64,000 nucleotides of DNA from Myotis daubentonii (taxonomy: Eukaryota > Chordata > Mammalia > Chiroptera > Vespertilionidae): contig NC_081844.1 of NCBI RefSeq assembly GCF_963259705.1, forward strand, positions 23,359,715-23,423,714. Reading direction: 5' to 3'. The stretch's first letter is position 1; every line of letters starts with the position of its first letter. Below, piece by piece: positions 43,565 through 53,934 of the stretch. Below the pieces are notes generated by a model. It ran no database searches, was not told the origin of the DNA, and was given only the letters and a program-made list of their open reading frames with translations. A program made the position numbers and the translations under genes.

Positions 43565-43870
43565 GGTGTTGGGTGGGCTGGTTACTGTATTAACTAGGGG
43601 GTCAGAGAGTGTCACTAAGGAAATGACATCTAAGCAGACATCCTAGGAGCGGATGCAGTGGCCATGTGGGTATCTAAGGGAAGAGTGTTCTAGGCAGCAG
43701 GAATCGCACGTGCAAAGGTCCTGAGGCAGGGCCACACATGACTCACTCAAGGAATAAGGAGGAGCCTGGGGTGTCTGTGGTTGATCAAGGAGGAGAGGAG
43801 AGGGGAGGAGAGGAGGGGGCTTGTGCAGGACCTGCTGGACCACGGGGAGGGCTTTTCTTGGTTCTTCTTG
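43565..43870 (-). repeat. L2 LINE (minus strand)
   Basis: 'gtcactaaggaaatgacatc', 'gggaagagtgttctaggcag', 'gtgcaaaggtcctgaggcag'. A small GGAGA-type tandem lies at 43790-43818. Confidence 0.75.
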
Positions 43871-44588
43871 GAGTGAGACAGTCCATGGCTTTCGAAATGC
43901 ACACCTCACCCAACAGCATATTTTTAATCCCAAAATGATTTTTCCCACCAGCATCAGCCCCTACCATTAGCCTCTCCATGTCTGTCCAAGAAAAGCAAAC
44001 CCACTGGAAGGTCAGTATGAATGAAATAGCATTAGGTTAAACCTCAGACACAAATATTGCACAGTCACCTCAACACCCAGCAGTGTAAGGAGATGGGTGC
44101 AGAGAACAAGACCACCCCAGGTTGCAAAAAATAAAAAAATAAAAATGGGTGTGAGAAGACAGGCTTAGCAACCTTCTGTTTCCTCTCCCCCTGCTTGAAA
44201 TATCCACAGATTCGATAACTCTCCCAGCCTCCCTGAAGCACACAATTTGATATAAGTTTCTTTCCAAATCATGTAACTAATGGAGTTTAATAGATCTATC
44301 CTTCCTGACACCCTGAAGCTTCGATTTTATCCCACGAAACCTTACTTGTAACTGCCTACAACCACGCATTTATAGTCTTTTGTGCTTTTTCCAAATGCGT
44401 TCCCCTCAGTTTGATAAAAAATCTGTTATTCCTTTTATAAGCACTTACACAGAGAAGGCATTTTGTTCCCCATTTTACATCAATAAAACTGAGGACAGAA
44501 GGTAGATTCAAGCTTCATCACTACCTTCAGGAGTCATCCCTCTTCTGCCAAAAAAAAGTTTTTTTTTAATAAAAACAATGCTACATCA
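43871..44588. other. unassigned stretch, MIR-like scrap
   Basis: 44440-44510 ('ccccattttacatcaataaa' then 'actgaggacagaag') may be a MIR remnant. The rest is A/T-rich and unassigned. Confidence 0.4.
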
Positions 44589-44803
44589 CCCTGGCTGGTT
44601 TGGCTCAGTGGCTAGAGCATCGGCCTGCGGACTGAAGGGCCCCAGGTTCGATTCTGGTCAAAGGCGCATGCCTGGGTTGCGGGCTCGGTCCCACGTGCAG
44701 GAGGCAGCCAATCAATGATTCTTTCTCATCATTGATGTTTCTATCTCTCTCTTCCTCTCCCTTCCTCTCTGAAATCAATAAAGAATATATATTTGAAAAA
44801 AAA
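44589..44803 (+). mobile_element. Ves SINE
   Basis: 'ccctggctggtttggctcag' head, 'gcctgcggactgaagggc', tail 'gaaatcaataaagaatat'. 'caatgctacatca' on both sides is the duplication. Confidence 0.95.
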
Positions 44804-45225
44804 ACCAATGCTACATCATTGATTGTCATCTGGTAGTAACATAAGGGTAATGAGAGCAACATGAATAAATGTTTAAGAACTATACTCCCAGCAAAGGACA
44901 CCCAAGAAACACAAGCTGTATTGCTTCTCAACCATTTCTCGCTTCCTTCGTCATTTCCAATTGGAGACGCTTGGGAGCAGAGTAACAGTATCTCCTTTCA
45001 GCATGACCCAACAGCGACACGGCCCTCTGCCCGCATGCTCACCTGCTCAGCAAGCCACACCCGAACCTGAGGTCTATTTTGCAAGGATCTGAAGATGAGG
45101 TTGATGGGCCGCACCATCACCTTCTGTACTTTGTGGCCCTGGCCATGGTACACCTGCTAGCTAACAAAGACCACCCCCAAAAATATTCTTACTGCATCAA
45201 CCTCAAAGAGAGACCCCCCAAATAA

Positions 45226-45280
<55 letters not shown>

Positions 45281-45574
45281 AGAACCCAGCTGTCAGGTTG
45301 GGTGTGCTGTGTAGTATCTACAATTTAGCTAAGACCTCAGAGACCAGGCGCAGTGGGAACACTTTCGTGGAAAAAGATTCAGGCACCTACAGAAAGGGTA
45401 TTTGTACCTGGGAAGGTGGGAAGAGGAGCAGGAAAGACAAAAGCGAAGACACACACAGCCCAGGTGCCATCTTCTGAGACATCCACACGCTGCGTTTCGC
45501 GCCCTGCAGTACAGCACATGGCCCCCAGTGCTAATGGCCGAACCATTTCCCTTCACTCCTTGAGTCAAATCCAT
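44804..45574. other. unassigned stretch with GA microsatellite
   Basis: A (GA)n array occupies about 45228-45275. Around 45000-45200 and 45300-45560 I recognise no repeat; open frames are under 90 codons. Confidence 0.45.
45228..45275. repeat. GA dinucleotide microsatellite
   Basis: Uninterrupted GA repeat ending in 'gagaagagagaac'. Confidence 0.96.
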
Positions 45575-45980
45575 CAGCAGGTCCTACCCACTCGCTTCCA
45601 AAACACATCCTGAATCCCATCCCCTCCCACCACTGCACAGCCCTCCTCAGCTCTCACCTGCACTGAGGTAGTCGCTTCTCCCAGGCCAGTATCTATTGTT
45701 CTCTCTTCCTAGAATGCTGTTCCCCTCATCTCCAGTGGGAGACTGGGAGCCAAGTTCCTCTCATTATTCAGGGCTGTCGCTAAATGCAGGCACACTCCTC
45801 ACGTCCTCCAATGAGATCTTCCCCGTGGGGACGGTCCCTCTCTGGGACTGGGACTTATGTGTGGGCCTGAATAACAGCTGCCTCCCCCCATAGGCTGAGG
45901 ATCTTGTTCTGTTTTGTTTGCCATTGTGTCCCTGGCACCTTAAACATTTCTTGCATGAATGAATGAATGAATGAATGGGT
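45575..45980 (+). repeat. L2 LINE
   Basis: 'ttcctagaatgctgttcccc', 'tccaatgagatcttccccgt', 'ccattgtgtccctggcacct' and the (GAAT)n tail at 45955-45978. Confidence 0.85.
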
Positions 45981-46059
45981 TCAGGAAACCATCATCACAC
46001 ACTTTGCAAACAGCTGCCTGAAGTCAAGGACTTCTAAGTACAGAAGGGATAGAGTGTGG

Positions 46060-46280
46060 TTGGGAGGATGATGTATTCGCTGCCAGGTCTGACCTCAGCA
46101 CACAATGCACTAGCTGTGTGGTCCCCAGAAAATTACTTAACCCTCGAGTCTTCTAAACAATGTGGGGTGATACCATCGTGGTGGGTCAGGGAGCTTACCA
46201 GTGACAAGGCAGCACCCTGAGCACAGCACGGGGCCAGGGAAAGTGTTTGGTCAACACTGGCTCTTGTGTTGATATTGCGG
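46060..46280 (-). repeat. MIR SINE (minus strand)
   Basis: 'gctgtgtggtccccagaaaa', 'ttacttaaccctcgagtctt', 'ggggccagggaaagtg' follow reverse MIR order with decay. Confidence 0.7.
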
Positions 46281-47137
46281 CCGGTGGGCGGAGCCTGGTG
46301 GCCATGGGGAGAGGGGACAGCTGCTCTAACAACACCATCTAGTGTGTTCTGCACAGCCCTCGCTGGCAGTTCCACCGGAGCCCCAGCTGTCCTGTGTGTA
46401 CACACGAGAAACAAAGCTGGCCAACAGGCGCTTCCCAGCCAGGTGTCCCTCCCTGGCACCTGCCAGGCCCCGTGACCAGGTGTGCTATTCCCTTTCTCTG
46501 TTTGTCCAACCACAGCACGGAGGACAAAGCACATGGGGTTGGCTTCCCCTAGAAGCAGCCAGGTTTCATGAACAGGCGGTTCCAAGAGAAGACAATGGGG
46601 GAAAGCAAATAGAAAAAAATAAGTAGCATTAAGCCTGAGGCCACAGAAAGCCTTGCCGTTAACGCAACAAGAACAGAACTTTCCAGAAGCACCTGTACCC
46701 ACCACTTCCCCAAATCCAAACGGAAGCCACACCTGAGACGGGGACTGACCCCCAACTCCATGCCTGGACCAGCCTAAGTTGCCATGGCAACCAGATAGTC
46801 TCTGCAGGTGCTCCTGATTGATACAGGCTGGTCCAGAAGCTATGGAAGAGGAGCCGGGAGGGGGGGACCCCAGGAAATCTGGGGGACCTCTGTGACCCAC
46901 CTCATATGGACAGGCCACCAGGCTTCCCCACCCACAGGTGAAACAAATGCTAGTAACTGATGAAGAGCAGCTTTATCTGTGCTGAAAATTAGTAAAAAGA
47001 TATGGCACTTAGCAAAAGAGTAAAGGAAAAACATTCTCTAAAACTTTGCAAGTTCACACATTAGAAATACACACAATACTCCTAAGGAGAGGATGGGAAC
47101 TCAGAAGTCCTTCATCCAGGAAATAAAAATAAGGCCA
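46281..47137. other. unassigned stretch with a long chance frame
   Basis: A minus-strand frame of 261 codons covers 46133-46918. It starts in unremarkable sequence and ends inside the MIR, and other frames are open there too, so I do not call a gene. No repeat recognised between 46281 and 47137. Confidence 0.45.
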
Positions 47138-47410
47138 GCCCTGGCCAGTTGACCAGTGGTTAGAGCATCCGCCCGTGGCCTGAAGGGTCTCAGGTTCGAT
47201 TCCCGAACAAGGGCACATACCTCGGTTGCAGGCTCAATCCCCAATCCCGGTTGGGGCGTGTGTAGGAGGCAACCAATCGATATGTCTCTCTCACATCAAT
47301 GTTTCTCTCTCCTCTCTTTCCTCCCCTCCACTCTCTCTTTAAAAAAAAAAAAATCAATGCAAAAATAATATCCTCCGGTGAGGATCAAAACAATAATAAT
47401 AATAAAATAA
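47138..47410 (+). mobile_element. Ves SINE
   Basis: 'gccctggccagttgaccagt' head, 'tcaggttcgattcccgaaca', 3' 'atatcctccggtgaggatca' and (AAT)n tail. 'aataaggccag' flanks both sides. Confidence 0.94.
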
Positions 47411-47549
47411 TAAGGCCAGGCAGGCATACGTGACCCTGCAAACCTTCGATTTATTCACTGGTGTGGGAGGATGTCTTTTTCTCCCTGTCTGAGAGGAAAA
47501 TTTAGAAAAATGGCCAGGTAATTAGACTCCTGAGTTCATGTGGCCGCTG

Positions 47550-47890
47550 AAAGGTAGGTTCATAAAGCTCTTTTTATAGTAGCTCGAAAGAGGAGACAAA
47601 CCAAAGGTCCACCAACAAGAAAATAGAAAAATAAACTGTGGTTCATTCATACAACAGAATGCAGCACAGCAATGAAAAAGGATGCGTTACAGGCCACAAT
47701 GTGATGGGCCCCCCAGACAGACGCAGGGCCAGGGCCCACGGTGCCATTCCCTTGACATGAACCTCAAAAACAGACAAAACGAATCGACTATGAAGAGGGT
47801 CAGAGTACTATTGGCCTTGGGGACGATGGGGTGTCGACTGGGTTGAAACACAAGGGAGCCAGCTTGTGGGATCACCAGGTAAAATACAGG
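47550..47890 (+). repeat. L1 LINE fragment
   Basis: 'tttttatagtagctcgaaag', 'attcatacaacagaatgcag', 'cagcaatgaaaaaggatgcg' in L1 ORF2 terminal order. Strongly decayed. Confidence 0.7.
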
Positions 47891-47944
47891 ATACCCGGTT
47901 ACATGGGATACACATTGTCTACCTGAAATTCAAATTTAACTGGA

Positions 47945-48176
47945 TGTTCTATATTTATTTTTTTAATATATTTTATTGATTTTTTACAGAGAGGAAGGGA
48001 GAGGAATAGAGAGTTAGAAACATCAATGGGATAGAAACATTGATCAGCTGCCTCCTGCACACCTACTACTGGGGATGTGCCCACAACCAAGGTACATGCT
48101 CTTGACCGGAATCGAACCCGGGACCCTTGAGTTCGCAGGGTGAAGCTCTATCCACTGAGCCAAATGGGTTAGAGCT
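47945..48176 (-). mobile_element. Ves SINE (minus strand)
   Basis: 'ttttattgattttttacaga', 'gaaacattgatcagctgcct', 'gaccggaatcgaacccggga', head 'gccaaatgggttagagct'. 'tctatatttattttt' on both sides is the duplication. Confidence 0.95.
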
Positions 48177-48240
48177 CTATATTTATTTTTATTTGCTTAG
48201 CCTGGCAACCCACCTGGGGTATGGGTCCCTGACACCTTAA

Positions 48241-48449
48241 CCCTTTGTACGCCATAAGCGCCTGTAGATGCTTTAAAATCATTTTTTTTTTCATGAGAAC
48301 TTTCAACTGAAAATATTCAAGGACACCCGAATTGTGAGTGATATATTTCTTTTTATAATATTCATTGCAAATTGATTTTTTTAAATTAAATTCAAAGTAT
48401 CGTGGCATGTGGGGATGGTTTCCATTTTGGACACGTGGCAGTTAACTGG
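48241..48449. mobile_element. piggyBac-like MITE flanked by TTAA
   Basis: TTAA at 48237-48240 and at 48450-48453 bracket 209 bp whose ends are imperfect inverted repeats: 'ccctttgtacgcc' on the left, and the reverse of 'ggcagttaactgg' on the right. TTAA target duplication is the piggyBac hallmark. A/T-rich interior, no transposase. Short non-autonomous piggyBac derivatives are known in vesper bats; assignment to a named family needs a search. Confidence 0.75.
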
Positions 48450-48589
48450 TTAAATACTCCTTGCATGAATGAATGACTCGACCTGGCGATGGACACAGTA
48501 CACATACATGTGTAAAAATTCGTGTCAGCATTTTCCTGCATGTTTGTGACATCACAGCAAATATTTTTAAAGCTAAAATAATCATACTA

Positions 48590-48822
48590 GCCCTAACCGG
48601 TTTGGCTCAGCGGATAGAACGTCCGCCTGCGGACTGAAGGGTCCCAGGTTTGATTCCGGTCAAGGGCATGTACCTTGGTTGCAGGCACATCCCCAGTAGG
48701 AGGTGTGCAGGAGGCAGCTGATCGATGTTTCTCTCTCATCGAAGTTTCTAACTCTCTATCCCTCTCCTTTCCTCTCTGTAAAAAAAATCAATAAAATATA
48801 TTTAAAAATAAAATAAAAATAA
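48590..48822 (+). mobile_element. Ves SINE
   Basis: 'gccctaaccggtttggctca' head, 'gcctgcggactgaagggtcc', tail 'aatcaataaaatatat'. 'aaaataatcatacta' and 'aaaataatcacacta' are the duplication. Confidence 0.95.
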
Positions 48823-48944
48823 AATAATCACACTAAATTCAATAAAAGGAATAGATATGCCCTTCCTCCCTACAACACAGTTTTGAATTGGGAAGAAAAG
48901 GAAACATAGGCCAGGTCTCCCCACCTACACACAAGTCCCAGAGG

Positions 48945-49065
48945 AAGTGGGAACCTACTTCCTCATGTTAAAGGTGAGCCTGAGATTCAGAGAGGAGCAG
49001 TGGCTGCCCCAAGGTCCCACAGTCCGGAGCAGACAGGTCAAGGATCTGGATCCGGGGCTTGGGGG
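48945..49065 (+). repeat. MIR SINE fragment
   Basis: 'cctcatgttaaaggtgagcc', 'tgagattcagagaggagcag', 'ccaaggtcccacagtccgga'. Confidence 0.75.
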
Positions 49066-49189
49066 ACTTCCAAGGCCTCCCGCTGAGGTCTGACCCAGAG
49101 TCTGACAAAGAGCATTTGTCTTGCCAGACACACTTTCCCGAAACATAGACAATCCGTGAGAGACAGCATTTTGTCCCCCATGATTTTGG

Positions 49190-49805
49190 CACCTGATTGG
49201 GTTACATTACATGGCAAAAGGGACTCTGCTACTGAAATTGGGTTATGTATTTTAAGATCGGGAGAGTATCCTAGATCAGTGGTCGGCAAACTGCGGCTCG
49301 CGAGCCACATGCGGCTCTTTCGCCCCTTGAGTGTGGCTCTTCCTAAGCCTTAGGAGTACCCTAATTAAGTTCATAACAATGTACCTACCTATATAGTTTA
49401 ATTTTTAAAAATTTGGCTCTCAAAAGAAATTTCAATCGTTGTACTGTTGATATTTGGCTCTGTTGACTAATGAGTTTGCCGACCACTGTCCTAGATGATT
49501 CCGGCTGGTTTTGAGATGGAAACTACAAGCCACGGAATGCTAGCAGCTTCGAGAAGCTGAGAGCCACCTCCAGGAGACAGCCAGCAAGGACACAGGACCC
49601 CAGTCCAGCAACAGCCTGAATGAATGAGAACACGGATTCTCCCATGAGCCTCCAGAAAGGCACACAGCCCATCCACACCCTGATTACAGCCGAGCCAAGA
49701 CTACCAGAACTCCAACCTATGGAAGCCATGGGATAGTAAATGAGGGTCATTGTTAAACCTTTCATTTTGCGGTCATTTGGTATGGCAGCAACAGAAATAC
49801 AATCC
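49190..49805 (+). repeat. MaLR-type LTR interrupted by a hAT
   Basis: 'acatggcaaaagggactctg' and 'aagatcgggagagtatccta' precede the hAT. 'ttctcccatgagcctccaga', 'gaactccaacctatggaagc' and the 3' end 'catttggtatggcagcaaca' follow it. Order matches an MLT1/MST-like LTR. Confidence 0.65.
49277..49488. mobile_element. hAT MITE with exact 8-bp TSD
   Basis: Ends 'cagtggtcggcaaactgcgg' and 'gtttgccgaccactg' are inverted repeats. 'tcctagat' occurs exactly at 49269-49276 and 49489-49496. 212 bp, with internal 'gagccacatgcggctctttc' and several 'tttggctct' units. Distinct from SPIN and from the MER elements; its clean duplication points to a relatively recent insertion. Confidence 0.93.
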
Positions 49806-50169
49806 TATTCACATAAAATAAATTTTTTACAAGCATGGAATTTGTGAAATTATATATATGCATATAAATACATAAATATATGTATATAAGTATATAGAAA
49901 TAAAAGTCTGCAACTCTTTTCGCACTGAATAATGTATCTTAGGCAACATTCCACACCAGTTCCTATAATATTTTCTAATGATTCTATAGAATATACCTAG
50001 CCTGGACACCTGGGTTTTTTTTTTTTATCTTTGGCTATTCTCCAAAATGTTGCATCCACCATGTTGTACATAGATTTCCGTGAATTGTTACAAGTATTTC
50101 TGTAGAATGAATTCCTAGAAATAGCACCGCTACTTCAAAGGGTGTGCACATTTTAAAATTTAACAGGTA
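49806..50169. other. unassigned A/T-rich stretch
   Basis: An alternating 'tatatatgcatataaata'-type run at 49848-49890. May include L1 debris ('ttgcatccaccatgttgtac'). Confidence 0.4.
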
Positions 50170-50532
50170 GTGCCACCAAAATCAAGGCCACATGCTGGTG
50201 AATACACAGTGGTCAGGGGCTAAACCCCCAGCTCCTCCTGAATTGGTGCAGCCATCTGATTCATTCTCACCTTTGCATGTGAGCAGAAGTGAAGAGTCAA
50301 AGCAAGCATGCCCTCAAGACCATTCCTTTCTCCTCCTCTGGCTGGACATGGAAGACACTAAGGGCCCTGAAATCGTGGGAGTCAGGGTCCTTGAATCACC
50401 GTGTGGAGGAGGAGAGCCATCTGCTGACCAGAAACACCCTTCCAGGGCCATCAGGTGAGTTAGAAACACATTTCTGTTGTGATTAATCTTTCATCCAATT
50501 GAGGGCCTATTTGTTACAGCAGCCTTCCTGTC
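50170..50532 (+). repeat. LTR-like ancient repeat
   Basis: The end, 'catcaggtgagttagaaaca' then 'gagggcctatttgttacagc', resembles the close of a MaLR/ERVL-type LTR. It explains a chance GTGAGT and the 88-codon frame before it. Confidence 0.5.
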
Positions 50533-51095
50533 TTAGTCCAGCTCAGGCTGCCATAAGAAAATACCATAGCCCTAACCGGTTTGGCTCAGTGGATAGAGCA
50601 TCGGCCTGTGGACTCAAGGGTCCCAGGTTTGATTCCGGTCAATGGCATGTACCTTGGTTGCGGGCACATCCCCAGTGGGGAGTGTGCAGGAGGCAGCTGA
50701 TCGATATTTCTAACTCTCTATCCATTTCCCTTCCTCTCTGTAAAAAATCAATAAAATATATTGAAAAAAGAAAATACCATAGACTGAGTGGCTTAAACAA
50801 CAGACAGTTCTTTTCTTGCCATTCTAGAAGCTAGAAGTCTGAGACCAGGGTGCCAGCCTGGTCAAGTTCCTGGTGAGGTCTCTCTTCCCAGGTTGCAGAC
50901 AGCCACCTTCTTGCTGTGTCCTCACATGGAGAAAAAAACAGAGAGGAAGTTCTCTGGTGTTTCTTCTTAGCACGGCACTGATCCCATCATGGGGAAACCA
51001 CCCTCATCTGCCCCTGATGACCTCCTGTCTCCACACTGCAGGTTAGGGCTTCACTATATGAATTTAGGGGCAGCCTACCACAATTCCCTAACTAA
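50533..51095 (-). repeat. MLT1-type MaLR LTR, split by Ves (minus strand)
   Basis: 'cttagtccagctcaggctgc' and 'cataagaaaataccata' before the Ves; 'gactgagtggcttaaacaac', 'cttgctgtgtcctcacatgg' and 'atgaatttaggggcagccta' after. Confidence 0.85.
50569..50767 (+). mobile_element. Ves SINE
   Basis: 'gccctaaccggtttggctca' head, 'gtggactcaagggtcccagg', tail 'aatcaataaaatat'. The exact duplication 'agaaaataccata' flanks it inside MLT1. Confidence 0.97.
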
Positions 51096-51860
51096 TGCAC
51101 TACTTGATGGAAGCAACACTGGTTTCATTTAATGAATATTTTCCTGGCGTTTTGCAAGCTTATTGTCTCAGGGGAATATACACAGGGGTGAAGTCCTGTT
51201 GAGAACACCAAAGTGTTTGCTTAAAAGAGAGCTAAAAGACAGCATCTCCGCATGAAATCATTTCCTCTCACCTATTCCCTCTTGTTCTCTCCCCAGCCTT
51301 TGTTCTCTTTCTTCCACTAGTTGTTTGAGCTTTCCTGGGCAGTCTCCCTCCTGCCTGTCTTGTCCTATGTGCTAAGACCTCAGTCAGTGAAGCCCCTTAA
51401 TCAGGCCCTGGACAAAACAGAGGGTTGCTAAGACCCCTGGAAATGGTATCCTCTACTGAGTTCCAGGCGAAGGGTGTGAAATTCAGCAGAGCGTGTCTAA
51501 CAGCTGGGGTGAAGATAACTTAAATGTCATTTTTAACCAGCCTTCAAATGCATTTGTCATCTTCCGCAGGATGTTTTATTTGGCTGATAACAGAAGTGAT
51601 TTCTGGGCCCTGAACAAACAATCTCCAGAGCAGGTAACCGGGTCTGGGGTGAGTGTGAAGGCTCCACCTAGAAGTAAAAGCTTATAACAGGGAGCAATAA
51701 ACGCAAAAATCAATAAGTGGGACATCAAACTAAAACACTTTGGTTCAGCAAAGGAAACCACCAGAAAAATGAAAAGGCAACCTGCAGAGTGGGAAAATAA
51801 CTTGCAAATCATATAACAGATAAAAGGATAGTATCCAAAATACCTAAAGAAATATAACTC
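51096..51860. other. unassigned stretch
   Basis: No repeat recognised. A short open block at about 51570-51632 lies between 'cttccgcag' and 'gagcaggtaacc', which could mimic an exon; support is weak. Confidence 0.35.
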
Positions 51861-52130
51861 GTCCTGGCTTGTGTTGCTCAGTGGTTAGAGTGTCAGCCCA
51901 TGCACTGAAAGGTCTCAGGTTCAATTTCTGGTCAAGGGCAAATACCTGGGTTGCAGGTTCAATCCCTGGCCTTGGTCAGTGTGCGGACAGGATGCAATCA
52001 ATCAATGTATCTTTCCCACATAGATTTCTCTCTCTCTCCTTCTCTCCTCCCTGCCTCCCTTCTACTCTCTCTAAAAATCAATGGAAAAATATCCTCGGGT
52101 GAGGATTAACCAAAAAATAAACAAATAAAT
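51861..52130 (+). mobile_element. Ves SINE
   Basis: 'gtcctggcttgtgttgctca' head, 'caggttcaatttctggtcaa', 3' 'atatcctcgggtgaggatta' and an AAATA-type tail. Likely inserted in L1-derived sequence. Confidence 0.9.
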
Positions 52131-52366
52131 AGAACTCATATAACTCAATAGCAAAACAAACAAACAAACAAAAAAACACAACAACAACAACAAACAATTC
52201 AATTAATGGGTAGAGGACATTTTTCCAAAGAAGACATCCAAATGGCCAACAGGTAAATGAAAGGTATTCAGTATCACTAATCATCAGGGAAATGCAAATC
52301 AAAACCACAATGAAAGACTACCTCACACCTGTTACAATGGGTGTCATCAAAAAGATAAGAGATTAG

Positions 52367-52585
52367 CCCGGCCGGTGTAGCCCAGTGGTTGAGTGATGAC
52401 CTATGATCCAGGAGGTCGTGGTTCAGCTCCTGGTCAGGACACATGCCTGGGTTGTGGGCTCGATCCCCAGTATGGGGTGTGTGGGAGGCAGCTGATCAAT
52501 GATTCTCTCTGATCACTGATGGGTCTATCTCTCTCTCCCTCTCTCTTCCTCTCTGAAATGAATAAAAATATATTTTTTAAAAAAG
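52367..52585 (+). mobile_element. Ves SINE
   Basis: 'gcccggccggtgtagcccag' head, 'gatccaggaggtcgtgg', tail 'gaaatgaataaaaatat'. 'taagagatta' on both sides is the duplication. Confidence 0.93.
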
Positions 52586-52715
52586 GTAAGAGATTATTAG
52601 TGCTGGTGAGGATGTAGAGAAAAGGGACCTGTGCATTGTTGGTGGGGATATAAATTAATAACAGGGAAATAACCCAAGTGTCCACTGATGGATGAATGGA
52701 TAAACAAAATGAGTA

Positions 52716-52835
52716 TCTATATATATATAAAAGCCTAAGCAACCAGCCAACTGGCTGGTAGCTATGGTGCACACTGACCACCAGGGGGCAGATGCTCAGC
52801 ACAGGAGTGGAAACCACAGGAGCGGAAACATGGAC
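52716..52835 (+). mobile_element. Helitron 5'-end fragment (HeliBat-type)
   Basis: 'tctatatatatataaaagcc' start followed by 'gtgcacactgaccaccaggg', the order of the other Helitrons read forward. The 3' hairpin does not follow; the next bases resemble the L1 3' UTR text seen at 33.4 kb. Confidence 0.75.
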
Positions 52836-52909
52836 CAGACTGATGAATCTCAGAGGAAAGGGGGAGGAGGGAGGACGGGAAGAGATTAACCAAAGATCTT
52901 ATCTGCATA

Positions 52910-53070
52910 CTAGAGGCCTGGTGCACAGATTCATGTACCCTTGGGGTCCCTCAGCCTAGCCTGTGCCCTCTCGCAATCCGGGACTCCTCAGGGGATGTCG
53001 GAGAGCAAGTTTTGGCCTGATCCCCGCAGGCCAGGCCTCTCGCAATCCGGGACCCCTTGGGGGATGTCGG
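52910..53070 (-). mobile_element. Helitron 3'-end fragment (HeliBat-type)
   Basis: 'ctagaggcctggtgcacaga' and a decayed hairpin mark a 3' end on the minus strand. The interior has two direct copies of 'tctcgcaatccgggac' with 'gatgtcgg' (about 52970 and 53040). It ends where the L1 resumes. Confidence 0.75.
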
Positions 53071-53335
53071 ATGAGTGAAATAAGCCAGATACAAAAGGAC
53101 AAATACTGTATGATTCTAGTTGTATGAGGCACCATGAATAGTAAAATTCATAAAGACAGTAGAATGGTAGGTACCAGGGGCTGGGGGTGGTGTGGGAGTT
53201 AGTGTTAAATAGGGACAGCGTTTCAGTTTGGGAAGATGAACAAATTCTGGAGATGGATGGTGAAGATGGTGGCGCCATAATATATATGAATGTACTTAAT
53301 ACCACTGAGAAATGGTTCAAAGGGTAGTTCTTTTA

Positions 53336-53934
53336 AGTGTAAGAAAATAAAAACCTCAACAGAGGATATAGAAACATCATCCCATTCTCTTGAAGGTACT
53401 TAAATATTCAGACCACAACCCAAAGCCACCTGTCTGAGGCAGTGGGGACTCACCCCACACCCCACCTTTGCATAGAGAAGCTAAGAGCAAGGTGAAATGA
53501 AAAATAAAGTCAAGGTCAGCAAGGAACTCTCATTGCTTGGGGCAAAATCCAGAATTGCCCCAAATATGTGAGAACAAAGCTAAATAAAATGCCAGGCAGA
53601 TGGCAAAGGCTGAGGACTAGGCTGAGACCAGCATGCCAGAGTAGACCTGAGGATGGCTGCAGAGATCATCCCCCGGTGAGAAGAAACCGTGTCACAGCTG
53701 GTCTCGCTTTTCATTTATTTTCTCCCTTGTTGGCTAATCACAGCACAGCAACACACATGCTCCCTCCCACCTGGATGAGCACACTGGATCACTGGATGGT
53801 TTTCATTGGTAGCCCCAGGGGAGACTGGAGTGTGGGTGCTGGGCAGGATCCACAGGAGCTATTGAATCTCAAGCTGAATTATTTCTCCCAACTTCAGTTC
53901 ATAGATCCATTACCTCCCCCATCACACATGCATT
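53336..53934. other. unassigned stretch
   Basis: No gene or repeat recognised. A 128-codon frame at 53568-53954 has no supporting signals. Confidence 0.4.

Larger units (their letters stand above)
52200..53335 (+). repeat. L1 LINE, broken by Ves and Helitron pieces
   Basis: 'tcagggaaatgcaaatcaaa' and 'ctacctcacacctgttacaa' precede the Ves; 'gctggtgaggatgtagagaa' and 'gtgtccactgatggatgaat' follow. After the Helitron pieces come 'gagtgaaataagccagatac' and 'tggagatggatggtgaagat'. Several hundred bases of the expected order are replaced by the inserts. Confidence 0.85.

Noticed and set aside
1273..45980. Periodic direct repeats that might suggest a CRISPR or satellite
   Set aside because: Spacing is irregular and the units are SINEs, L2 tails or microsatellites; the genome is mammalian.
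46133..46918. 261-codon minus-strand open frame
   Set aside because: Ends within a MIR; composition is irregular, there is no known motif and no initiation or splice context. Other frames overlap it. A chance opening is more likely, though a database search would settle it.
50192..50458. Open frame ending at a GTGAGT donor on the plus strand
   Set aside because: The sequence is the end of an ancient LTR-like repeat, which explains both the frame and the motif.
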